From positions 1 to 64,000 of the forward strand of contig CALTUD010000020.1 in assembly GCA_943912335.1 (NCBI GenBank): a DNA stretch of 64,000 nt. Reading direction: 5' to 3'. The notes beneath the pieces are model-generated. The model was not told where the DNA came from, did no database searches, and was given only the letters and a program-made list of their open reading frames with translations. Both the position numbers and the translations under genes were made by a program. The DNA comes from an uncultured Acetobacteraceae bacterium (lineage in GTDB: Bacteria; Pseudomonadota; Alphaproteobacteria; Acetobacterales; Acetobacteraceae). Positions 8,712-16,673 of this stretch are shown piece by piece (positions within the stretch are counted from its first letter, which is position 1; every line of letters begins with the position of its first letter).

Positions 8712-8830
8712 GACCCGCAGGGCAGAGCATCGGGACAGATCGCTGGGTGGTCAACAATCTTCCGCGGGCAATCGCGCAGCCATACGTATGCGTCTGCGCG
8801 ATCAAATTTTGCGGTTTCAATCCACGAGCC
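8712..8830 (-). pseudogene. IS66-family transposase C-terminal fragment
   Basis: Read leftward from about 8821 the translation IETAKFDRADAYVWLRDC followed by RKIVDHPA...DALPC follows the pattern of IS66 transposase C-termini (IETAKLNGxDPxAYLRDxLxRIxDHPxxxxDELLPW). About 40 residues are left and the final W is lost. It abuts the broken IS5-type transposase on the other strand, so one element probably inserted into or recombined with the other and both were then deleted. Confidence 0.6.
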
Positions 8831-9518
8831 GCCGATCGTTCGGCGTGCAAGTTGGTATCGGCGTCGATGCGTCGGTCGTCCGGGAACCCTTTCGGTGTGG
8901 GCCACGCACCAAGCAGCCGATCGTCCCTAGCCAGCCCTCGAAAGGGTCCGCAGCAACATTCCTCATTCACACCCAATCTGAGCGGCCGATAGGTCATGCC
9001 GTTCGTAGGATGAGCCATACACCCTGGGTGAAGATATCGTCGACTTGACCGAGGAACCAAGCCCCCTCCGACGGCGAGGCTTCTGTCCGGCATCCGCCGG
9101 GCGGATGGAACTGACCGGTTGTGCAAAAGTAAACACAAAATAAATCTGACTGCGATTCGCCTTGGCGAAGTTTCGGAGGCCTAGTCGAGAAGTAGGTCTC
9201 GAACCATGCTCTAAGCCGATTGGCAGCAGAGTAGTCTTATGCCTCCAGAACCCACGCCAGCACACGGTTTTGGCCTATTGTCGATAAGGTTACATCAGCA
9301 CGAAGCGATCTGAAAACAGAGACTTAGTATGGAATATGGTGTAACTTTATGCCTTCACCTACAGGAGCTGTCGGACAGGGCTGATCGCCGCAGCGGGCCG
9401 GGCGGTTTCGCGAGGGGTGCGATCCGAAGCGATCGGCCGTCCGCTTTGTCCGGGCCGCCGAAACCGTTTGTTAATCGTTATGACATAGCGTGTCGCTGTA
9501 AATTAAGAGGCGAACGTT
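8831..9518. other. Gene-free island edge and chemoreceptor leader
   Basis: I see no gene in these nearly 700 bases. The first part is probably more insertion-sequence debris: short frames on both strands without a family signature. From about 9300 the composition changes to that of the main chromosome. The last bases (GAGGCGAAC before the ATG at 9519) hold the ribosome-binding site of the chemoreceptor. Confidence 0.5.
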
Positions 9519-11204
9519 ATGGGCCTGCTCCACAACATCTCCGTCGGCCGGAAAATGGCCTCGGCGTTCTTTCTTCTGGCGGCGCTCATGTGCGCTGCGG
9601 GCGGTTTTAGTTACGCACAACTGGTGTTCCTGCGAACGAGCGGTGCCTGGACTGCCCATACCTACAAGGTCATCGAACAGGTCGATCGGATGATGATCTC
9701 GATGATCGACCAGGAAACCGGTCTTCGCGGCTATCTTCTGTCGGGATCGGACACGTTTCTCGATCCCTATAAGGCTGGGCGACAACGTTTCGAGGCTGCC
9801 CTGACGCAAGCGACGGCTCTGACGTCGGACAATCCCGCCCAGCAGCGTCGTCTCGAGACGATCAGGTCGCTTGATGCGACATGGCATCAGGATTTCGCCG
9901 AAAAGGAGATCGCGCTCATGGCTAGCGACCGGGCCGAGGCGCTCCGGATCGAGGCGTCGGGCGCCGGCAAGGCGACGATGGATGGTATCCGTCAGCAGGG
10001 CCTGGAGATGGAGAACGCCGAACGATCCTTGCTGATGAAGCGTTCCGCCGACGAACAATCCGCCTTCACCAGCGCCTTGTTCGTGATCGTCGCCGGCTCG
10101 GCCCTTTCCGTTTGTTTGGCGACGATTATGGGCTTTTTGCTGACACGCAGCATCGGCGTGCCGATTCGGACCATGACGCACACCATGGCCCGTTTGGCGG
10201 AAGGGGATCTGGAGGTCGCGTTGATGCCGGCGACGCGGCAGGACGAGATCGGGAAGATGGCCAAGGCGGTCGCGGTGTTCAAAGTCCATGCGATCGAAAA
10301 GGCGCGGCTGGAAGCGGAGCAGATCGAGGCGCGACGTTTGGCGAGCGCCGAGAAGAAGCGAAGCATGGAGATTCTTGCTGAAAGCTGCGAGTCGAAGGTG
10401 GGCCGTCTGGTGGCGATGTTGTCTTCGTCGTCGACGGAGTTGGAAAGCACCGCCAAGTCGATGTCCTCGACCGCCGCGACCACGACCCGAACCGCCGCGC
10501 ATGTCGCGACCGCCGCCGAGGAAACCAGTCTCGATGTGCAGACGGTGGCTGCCGCCTCCGAGGAGCTTGCTGCTTCCATCGGCGAGATCAACAGGCAGGT
10601 GACGACGTCGGCCGGGCTGTCGGGAAAGGCCGTCGACAGCGTGCGCCGCACGGACGAGACGGTGCGTGCTCTGGCCGACAGTGCGGCGCGGATCGGCGAT
10701 GTCGTCGGTCTGATCACGACCATCGCCGGCCAGACGAATCTTCTGGCCTTGAACGCGACGATCGAGGCGGCGAGGGCGGGCGAGGCCGGCAAGGGCTTCG
10801 CCGTGGTGGCCTCCGAGGTGAAATCGCTCGCGCAGCAGACCGCCCGCGCGACGGAGGAGATTTCCGGCCAGATCGGCGAAGTCCAGGCGGCGACCCAGGG
10901 GGCGGTGGATGCGATCCGCGAGATCGGCAGGTTGATCGAGGAGGTCGGCGTCGTCACCACTTCGATCGCCGCGGCGGTGGAGGAGCAGGGGGCCGCCACG
11001 TCCGAGATCGCCAGGAACGTTCAGCAGGCTTCAACCAATACCAGGGACGTGACCGTCAACATCGCCCATGTCAGCGCGGCGGCGAACGACACGGGCGCCG
11101 CCGCGACGCAGGTGCTGAGTTCCGCCGGAGATCTGAGCCAGCAGACGGAACAACTCGATCGGGAGGTCCGCGACTTCCTCGACGGCGTTCGCGCCGCGTC
11201 GTAG
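9519..11204 (+). CDS. Methyl-accepting chemotaxis protein with CHASE3 sensor
   Basis: A 561-residue transmembrane chemoreceptor. TM1 is at about 12-34, followed by a periplasmic four-helix region (about 36-180) with the CHASE3-type core IDQETGLRGYLLSG. TM2 is at about 186-210, then a HAMP domain (to about 262) and a long cytoplasmic signalling domain. The hairpin tip around residues 405-430 reads GLITTIAGQTNLLALNATIE with AARAGEAGKGFAVVA behind it, the CheA/CheW-binding consensus of all MCPs. No C-terminal NWETF-type CheR tether is present. It stands alone here; no che genes are in the window, so it must work with kinases encoded elsewhere. Its ligand is unknown. Confidence 0.95.
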   Translation: MGLLHNISVGRKMASAFFLLAALMCAAGGFSYAQLVFLRTSGAWTAHTYKVIEQVDRMMISMIDQETGLRGYLLSGSDTFLDPYKAGRQRFEAALTQATALTSDNPAQQRRLETIRSLDATWHQDFAEKEIALMASDRAEALRIEASGAGKATMDGIRQQGLEMENAERSLLMKRSADEQSAFTSALFVIVAGSALSVCLATIMGFLLTRSIGVPIRTMTHTMARLAEGDLEVALMPATRQDEIGKMAKAVAVFKVHAIEKARLEAEQIEARRLASAEKKRSMEILAESCESKVGRLVAMLSSSSTELESTAKSMSSTAATTTRTAAHVATAAEETSLDVQTVAAASEELAASIGEINRQVTTSAGLSGKAVDSVRRTDETVRALADSAARIGDVVGLITTIAGQTNLLALNATIEAARAGEAGKGFAVVASEVKSLAQQTARATEEISGQIGEVQAATQGAVDAIREIGRLIEEVGVVTTSIAAAVEEQGAATSEIARNVQQASTNTRDVTVNIAHVSAAANDTGAAATQVLSSAGDLSQQTEQLDREVRDFLDGVRAAS

Positions 11205-11222
11205 AGCGCGGAGCGCGCGTGT

Positions 11223-11972
11223 TCAGGCCTTGAGCACGCGCGAGAACAGATCGACCATCAGCCCGACGCATTGCAGGAACAGAGCCGGGTCGTAGCGCGG
11301 GCCTTCGTCGCGCAGGAAGGCGTGCGGCGCGTTCACCTCGTGCCATTCGTAGCGCGCGCCGGCCTCTTCCAGTCGCGCGCGGATCCGCTCGCGTCCGGCG
11401 AACGGGACGTGCGGATCCTGGCGTCCCCAGACGAACAGGGTTTCCGCCCTGAGCTCGTCCATGCGGGCGAGGCTGTTGTCGTTCTTGTTCTCGCCCAGCG
11501 TGCCGGAATGGATGTCTGTGGCGTAGAAGCAGGCGGCGGCGGACACGTCCGGGTTCAGCGCGGCGCGATAAGCCAGATGACCGCCCAGGCAAACGCCGGC
11601 AGTGGCCAAACGCCCGGAACACTCCGGATGATCGCGCAGAAAGGCGAGGGCGGCGGCGAAATCGGCGTCGAACGCGGCGACAGGTTTGCTGAATTTCAGC
11701 GCGTTGCCTCGGTCCGTGCCCTCCTGGTCGTAGCGCAGCACCGTGCCGGGGGGCTCGTATTCGTGATACACTTCCGGCACGGCGACCAGATAGCCCTGAC
11801 CGGCCAGCAGGGCCGCCAGACGGCGGATCGGCGCCGTGACCTGGTAGATCTCGGAGAAGAACAGGATCCCGGGAAAGCGCCCCGGAACGGCGGGGCGGAA
11901 CAGATGCGTCCGCATCACGCCTTCGGCGCCAGGAACCGGAAGATCGACCGTCTCGTCGCTTCGGATGATCAC
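11223..11972 (-). CDS. Dienelactone hydrolase family protein
   Basis: A 249-residue alpha/beta hydrolase starting at a GTG (VIIRSDETVDLPVPG), the usual N-terminus of this family; the open frame continues further upstream but without similarity and into the start of the divergent gene. The Cys-Asp-His triad of dienelactone hydrolases is present: GVCLGGH with the nucleophile Cys, WGRQDPHVP with the Asp, and NAPHAFLRDEG with the His. It is predicted to be cytoplasmic, acting on lactones or related esters; there is no aromatic-degradation pathway nearby to name the substrate. It converges with the chemoreceptor gene, whose stop is only 18 bp away. Confidence 0.85.
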   Translation of the reverse strand: MIIRSDETVDLPVPGAEGVMRTHLFRPAVPGRFPGILFFSEIYQVTAPIRRLAALLAGQGYLVAVPEVYHEYEPPGTVLRYDQEGTDRGNALKFSKPVAAFDADFAAALAFLRDHPECSGRLATAGVCLGGHLAYRAALNPDVSAAACFYATDIHSGTLGENKNDNSLARMDELRAETLFVWGRQDPHVPFAGRERIRARLEEAGARYEWHEVNAPHAFLRDEGPRYDPALFLQCVGLMVDLFSRVLKA

Positions 11973-12174
11973 GATGGAGGCTCCGTTCGGGGCGGCCGGG
12001 AGGTGCGGTTTCCCCGGGGACCGCTGGGCGCGCATCCTGCTGAACGTCCTCGTCTTCCACAAGGGCGTCGGCGGGTCCGGCTCGCGTTGAGTGCGGCGGC
12101 AAAGTCGGCCAGTATGCCGGCATTGCGTCCGGCACAGGCTGGCGGACTCCCGCTCTCGATAGGATCGACGCTTC

Positions 12175-14049
12175 ATGGCCGTGACCACCGAGCACTTCAT
12201 CCGCGATGTGACGGCTGCGACGAACATCACGGACGGTGGACGCCCGGCCCGGTTCGCCGAGGGCTGGAAGCCGACCTTTCTCTACACCGGCCTCGCGCCC
12301 GTCACGGTGGTCTGTTTCGAACACGAAAGCGGCCAGCCGGCCTCCTGGTATCTCGACGAGGCTCTCGAGCGCCGCGGCGGATCGATTGGCGAACTGCATG
12401 GCGACTTGCGTCTGCAGGTCCTCGTCGCGGCCGCGGCGCTGTTCGACGGTCTTTGGCGCAAGATCATGCTGACGCCGGTTCCGCCGCCGCTCGACGCGCG
12501 CGAGAAGGGCTTCTTCCGTTTGCCGGAAGGAACGCGCCGCGAACTTCTGGACCTTTATCTCGGCAGCTTCGATTCCACGACGCCGCTGAAGACCGTGGAT
12601 CAGCTCGATCCCAACCGCGCCGAAAGCCAGATCGTCGACCTGGGCAGCAAACGCATCCTGATGCGCCCCCAGCTTCTGCACGCCCTGTTCAATCCGGGAT
12701 TGCTGCAGGACCAGCTGCCCCACTTCCTCCAGAACGGCGCGATGGCGTTTCCGTCGCCGTCGGACGGCTCGCCCATGCCGTCCTGCCATGCCGTGGTGAT
12801 GCACGGCGTGATCCACGGCTATCGTTGCGTCGAGCCACAGTCTCAGACCGTGATGTTCGTCATGGCGGGGGAGATATTCTTCCGGCCGATCGCGCTGTTC
12901 GTTCCGGAAGGCCGTTTGTGCGTCGCCCTGGTTCCGGACTCGATCCGGTCGCAGATGCCCGAACTGTTCCGGGAATTCTTCGCCCGCGTCATGCAGCACG
13001 GCGATCTGCTCGCCGAATACTTCGCCGAACCGCACATCAAGCCGGTGCATGTCTGGCGCGGCATCACCGCCATGCATATCGGTCACGTTCTGTGGAACGA
13101 CATCTCCGGCATCTCGCAGATGATGGGCAAGGTGCCGCAGAAGGCGCTGCCGCAGTTCCGCTTGTTCGACGCCCATCTGCATCCCGAGATGTACGGTCCG
13201 CTCGACCGGATCTTCCCGGAGCTGGACGGGCTGATTGACCGCCAGAACGGCCCGTTCCAGGAGGCCATCCCGGATTTCTATCGCAATCGCGAATGTCCGG
13301 TGCGGTCTTCGGCCATGACCGTGCCGAAGGACGTGCGCGACCGGATCTCCGCGACGCTGGAGCCCATGAGCGAGTCGTCGCCCGCGGCGATCTGTCGTCA
13401 GGCACGCCGGGACGGCATTCCCGTGGTGCTGTTCGGTCTGCGCGTCGAGAACCGGACGGTGGTCGATCTGGAAGCGTTCTGCGAGGCGCTGGTGGATCAG
13501 CTTTCCGCTTCGCTCGGCCGTTGCGTCCTGGTCGTGGATGGCCATAACAGCCGGCCCGGCGAACCGGACAGCTTCATCTGGAGCCATGGCGAGCTCTCCG
13601 CCAAGACCCGCCCGATCGACTACGAGCGGGTGCTGGTCGAGCACATGCGCGATCATTCCGCGGGGACGCGCGTGACGGTGATCGACACGATCGGCCTGCC
13701 GATCGCGGAAAGCCTGGCCTGCGGGCAGCAGGCCCAGGCGCTGGTGGCGATCTGGGGCGCCGGTCTCGCCAAGTATCGCTGGGTCAACAACCTGCCCGGC
13801 CTGATCATCACCAACCACGCCAACCTGTCCGATTTCGGCGATCTGCACCTCTACGACAGCCCGCACGCGATGGAGCATCCGACGCCCGTGCGCTTCATCG
13901 ACAGGGCGCTGGTGGAGGATGTGCGCGATGCGCCGCTGATGGTGCCGCTGGGGCCCGACTTCATCCCGTCGATCTGCAACTTCACCATCGACGAGACGGC
14001 GGCGATGGCCTCCGTTCATGAGATGCTGACGGATCTCGGGCTGGTGTAG
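12175..14049 (+). CDS. Uncharacterised protein, possible GT61-like C-terminal half
   Basis: A 624-residue protein that I do not recognise as a named family. There is no signal peptide or membrane segment. The first 330 residues are mixed alpha/beta. From about residue 430 the sequence looks like a Rossmann-type half with GLRVENRTVVDLEAF, LVVDGHNS, VTVIDTIGLP and then WGAGLAKYRWVNNLPG. This last stretch resembles the HGAGL(A/T)N-type motif near the end of family 61 glycosyltransferases and related proteins with unknown acceptors. The ATG start is divergent from the hydrolase gene with about 200 bp between them. The gene ends just before a palindromic intergenic repeat. A role in polysaccharide or surface-glycan synthesis is a guess. 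Confidence 0.6.
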   Translation: MAVTTEHFIRDVTAATNITDGGRPARFAEGWKPTFLYTGLAPVTVVCFEHESGQPASWYLDEALERRGGSIGELHGDLRLQVLVAAAALFDGLWRKIMLTPVPPPLDAREKGFFRLPEGTRRELLDLYLGSFDSTTPLKTVDQLDPNRAESQIVDLGSKRILMRPQLLHALFNPGLLQDQLPHFLQNGAMAFPSPSDGSPMPSCHAVVMHGVIHGYRCVEPQSQTVMFVMAGEIFFRPIALFVPEGRLCVALVPDSIRSQMPELFREFFARVMQHGDLLAEYFAEPHIKPVHVWRGITAMHIGHVLWNDISGISQMMGKVPQKALPQFRLFDAHLHPEMYGPLDRIFPELDGLIDRQNGPFQEAIPDFYRNRECPVRSSAMTVPKDVRDRISATLEPMSESSPAAICRQARRDGIPVVLFGLRVENRTVVDLEAFCEALVDQLSASLGRCVLVVDGHNSRPGEPDSFIWSHGELSAKTRPIDYERVLVEHMRDHSAGTRVTVIDTIGLPIAESLACGQQAQALVAIWGAGLAKYRWVNNLPGLIITNHANLSDFGDLHLYDSPHAMEHPTPVRFIDRALVEDVRDAPLMVPLGPDFIPSICNFTIDETAAMASVHEMLTDLGLV

Positions 14050-14066
14050 CAGGCAAGGAAGAGAAT

Positions 14067-14183
14067 GTTCTTTCTTGAAAGAAAGAACCAAAGAACTTTT
14101 ATTTGTTTAGGTAAAGACAGTCCCGCTGCTTCAACCCTTAACGGATAGAAGTCTTTTTGCTTCTTTTTCTTCAGAAAAAGAAG
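14067..14183. repeat. Bipartite palindromic intergenic repeat, copy 1
   Basis: A 117-bp element with a palindrome at each end. The left one (14067-14088) has 10-base arms GTTCTTTCTT and AAGAAAGAAC around GA; the right one (14160-14183) has 11-base arms CTTCTTTTTCT and AGAAAAAGAAG around TC. A second copy lies inverted at 48600-48715. The outer 34 and 41 bases of the two copies are identical while the middle 40-odd bases differ. Here it sits between two convergent genes, where either palindrome followed by T-rich sequence could end transcription. Confidence 0.8.
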
Positions 14184-14207
14184 ACTTGTTCTATTTCCGA
14201 GGTAGAC

Positions 14208-14232
14208 AGCCGGCGCCGCGAAGGCGCCGGCT
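14208..14232 (-). terminator. Hairpin after the sugar porter gene
   Basis: A perfect 10-bp stem, AGCCGGCGCC paired with GGCGCCGGCT, with a GCGAA loop, located 9 bp beyond the stop of the leftward sugar porter gene. Downstream in that direction the strand continues with a mixed stretch rather than a clean U-run, so it may work together with the adjoining repeat. Confidence 0.7.
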
Positions 14233-14241
14233 CTGTGCGGA

Positions 14242-15645
14242 TCAGCGGCCGATGCGACGCAGCGGCAGGCCCTGGAACAGCCTCTGCTCGATGGTCTCCA
14301 GGCTGACGCCCTTGGTTTCCGGCACCAGCATCAGCACGAACAGGATGAACACGCCGTTGAAGATCGCGAACGACCAGAAGGTCAGCGACTGGCCGAGATG
14401 GGTCAGCATCAGCGGAAAGGCGAAGCCGATCACGAAATTGCCGCCCCAGTTGGCGAAGGTGGACACCGCGACGCCGAAATCGCGGCCCTGGAGCGGCTGG
14501 ATCTCCGAGCACAGCGTCCAGATCAGCGGACCGGGCGCGGCGGCGAAGCCGGCCACGAACACCAGAACGAGGGCCACCAGCAGATAGCGCGTGGTCTGGT
14601 CGTGGATGCCGAGCGACAGCATCACGCCGATGATCGCCATCGACACGGCCATGATGATGAACGAGGCGTTCAGCATCGGGCGGCGTCCCCAGCTATCGGC
14701 GAAGCCGATCGCCAGCAGGGTCGCGACCACGTTCACGAGGCCGGTGACGGTGGTGGCCCAGGCGGCGGCGGAGGCGCCGAACCCGGCCAGGGTGAAGATC
14801 TTCGGCGCGTAATACATGATCACGTTGATGCCGGTGAATTGCTGCACGAGCTGCAGGCCGACGCCGAGCGCCACCGAGCGGCGGAAGTTCGGGTTGGCCG
14901 TGAACAGCTTGGTGCCGAGCTGGCGGACGGACAGCTGCTCGCCGATCTCGCTGACTTCGCGATCGACCTCGGCCTTGTCGCCGCGCAGCTCGTTCAGCAC
15001 CGCACGGGCTTCCTCCTTGCGGCCGCGCAGCAGGAACCAGCGCGGGCTTTCCGGCATGAACAGCACGGCGATCAGGAAGGCCAGGCCCGGAACGGCGATG
15101 ATGCCCAGCATCAGGCGCCAGTTGCCCGAACCGGTCAGCAGCGTGTCGCTCAGGAAGGCGAGCACGATGCCCAGCGTCAGCATGAACTGGTAGAGCGACA
15201 CCATCGCGCCGCGCCAGGAGGCCGGGGCCATCTCGGAGATGTAGAGCGGGCCGGTGAAGGACACGACGCCGATCGCCAGACCGAGAACGAAGCGGCCGAT
15301 CAGCAGGATCGACAGGGACGGCGCCAGCCCGCACAACAGGGCGCCCGCCACGAACAACACGGCACCGATCAGCAGCGATTTCTTGCGGCCGAGCTGGTAG
15401 GACACGGTGCCCGCGGCGGCGGCGCCGACGGCCGCGCCGATCATCATGATCGACACCACCCAGCCCTGTGCCTCGTCGGACAGTTCGAACGCCTGGCGGA
15501 TGAAGTCGAGCGCGCCGGCGATCACGCCGATATCGAGGCCGAACATCAGCCCGGCGAGGCTGGCCAGGCCGCAGATCAGAAAGGCACGCGGCGGAACGGA
15601 ATGCCCGCTCACCCCCATGCCCGGGTTGCCGATACTGGTGGACAT
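14242..15645 (-). CDS. Sugar porter family MFS transporter (GalP/XylE type)
   Basis: A 467-residue major-facilitator protein with 12 predicted membrane segments. It carries the sugar-porter signatures: GRKKSLL after TM2, the PESPRWFLLRGRKEEA motif after TM6, QQFTGINVIMYYAPKIF in TM7, a second DSWGRRP loop between TM8 and TM9, and PETKGVSLETIEQ at the C-terminus. These point to proton-coupled uptake of a hexose or pentose across the inner membrane. It is a single gene with its own terminator. The N-terminal MSTSIGNPGMG stretch is a short cytoplasmic extension. Which sugar is carried cannot be read from the sequence. Confidence 0.93.
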   Translation of the reverse strand: MSTSIGNPGMGVSGHSVPPRAFLICGLASLAGLMFGLDIGVIAGALDFIRQAFELSDEAQGWVVSIMMIGAAVGAAAAGTVSYQLGRKKSLLIGAVLFVAGALLCGLAPSLSILLIGRFVLGLAIGVVSFTGPLYISEMAPASWRGAMVSLYQFMLTLGIVLAFLSDTLLTGSGNWRLMLGIIAVPGLAFLIAVLFMPESPRWFLLRGRKEEARAVLNELRGDKAEVDREVSEIGEQLSVRQLGTKLFTANPNFRRSVALGVGLQLVQQFTGINVIMYYAPKIFTLAGFGASAAAWATTVTGLVNVVATLLAIGFADSWGRRPMLNASFIIMAVSMAIIGVMLSLGIHDQTTRYLLVALVLVFVAGFAAAPGPLIWTLCSEIQPLQGRDFGVAVSTFANWGGNFVIGFAFPLMLTHLGQSLTFWSFAIFNGVFILFVLMLVPETKGVSLETIEQRLFQGLPLRRIGR

Positions 15646-15783
15646 AGGGCTACTCCTGTTCGTTCATCCCTGGTCGACCCTTCCGCACAAGAGTCGATAG
15701 CCCCTAGCCCCCCTGCGCCCGGCCTGCAATGGACAGGATCCGGCCTGCCCTGTTTCGTGGCCGGGCGCACAACGGAATCGTTC

Positions 15784-16569
15784 ATGGCTCATCACTCCCT
15801 TTCCGCCGCCTATGCCTTCTCGGGTTTCGTGATCGGCGCGCTGGTCGGGCTGACCGGCGTCGGCGGCGGCTCGCTCATGACCCCGCTGCTGGTGCTTCTG
15901 TTTCGCTTCCATCCGGCCACCGCCATCGGCACCGACCTGCTGTATGCCGCCACCACCAAGACGGTCGGCACGCTGGTGCACGGGTTGTTCGGCACGGTGG
16001 AATGGCGCGTGGTGGCGACCCTGGCGGCCGGCTCCGTTCCGGGCACGCTGGCGACCCTGTGGGCCCTGTCCGAGCTGGGGCCGCTGAGCCACGTCACCAG
16101 CCATCTGCTGACGGTGGTGCTCGGCGGAGCGTTGCTGCTGACAGCCCTCAGCCTGCTTCTGCGCGACCGGCTGATGCGCTGGGCGGAAGCACGCGACCTC
16201 GTTCCCAGCCCGAAACGGGCGGCGATCCTGACCGTGATCCTCGGCCTCTATCTCGGCGTGTTCGTCACCATCTCGTCCGTGGGCGCCGGCGCCATCGGCG
16301 TCACCGCGCTCATCATCCTGTATCCGAAGCTGTCCACCGCCCGCGTGGTGGGGTCCGATATCGCCCACGCCGTGCCGCTGACCCTGATCGCCGGGCTCGG
16401 CCATTGGTGGATCGGCTCCATGGACTGGCCGCTCTATGTCAGCCTGATCTCCGGCTCGATCCCGGGCGTGGTGATCGGCAGCCTGCTCGGCTCGCGCGTG
16501 TCCGAGCGCGTGCTGCGTCCGATCCTGGCGGTGATCCTGGTGGTGGTCGGGATCAAGATGCTGGGGTAA
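15784..16569 (+). CDS. TauE/SafE family sulfite exporter-like permease
   Basis: A 261-residue inner-membrane protein with about eight hydrophobic segments in two repeated halves. GALVGLTGVGGGSLMTPLLV near the start and GVFVTISSVGAGAIGVTAL in the second half are the paired glycine-rich motifs of the TauE/SafE family. Members move sulfur-containing or organic anions (sulfite, sulfoacetate and others). The ATG at 15784 was chosen because a much longer open frame upstream is only the antisense side of the sugar porter gene. It is divergent from the sugar porter; no sulfur metabolism genes are adjacent. Confidence 0.88.
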   Translation: MAHHSLSAAYAFSGFVIGALVGLTGVGGGSLMTPLLVLLFRFHPATAIGTDLLYAATTKTVGTLVHGLFGTVEWRVVATLAAGSVPGTLATLWALSELGPLSHVTSHLLTVVLGGALLLTALSLLLRDRLMRWAEARDLVPSPKRAAILTVILGLYLGVFVTISSVGAGAIGVTALIILYPKLSTARVVGSDIAHAVPLTLIAGLGHWWIGSMDWPLYVSLISGSIPGVVIGSLLGSRVSERVLRPILAVILVVVGIKMLG

Positions 16570-16673
16570 GCCTAAACAACGATCCAAACTCGTTGATAAA
16601 TTTAAAACCATATTGACGTAGGGTAATTTTGTGACACAACGGGAATGACCCCATTGCGCACAGGATTGCCGCC

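Noticed and set aside
11071..14091. A 1006-codon open frame on the minus strand opposite the uncharacterised gene and the hydrolase
   Set aside because: It has the low-complexity Arg/His/Gly/Asp composition of an antisense shadow in GC-rich DNA and no family motif, while the plus-strand frame has normal protein character.
14398..15783. Upstream open frame in phase with the TauE/SafE gene
   Set aside because: It is the antisense of the sugar porter gene with Glu/Gln/His-rich low complexity; the real protein starts at 15784.
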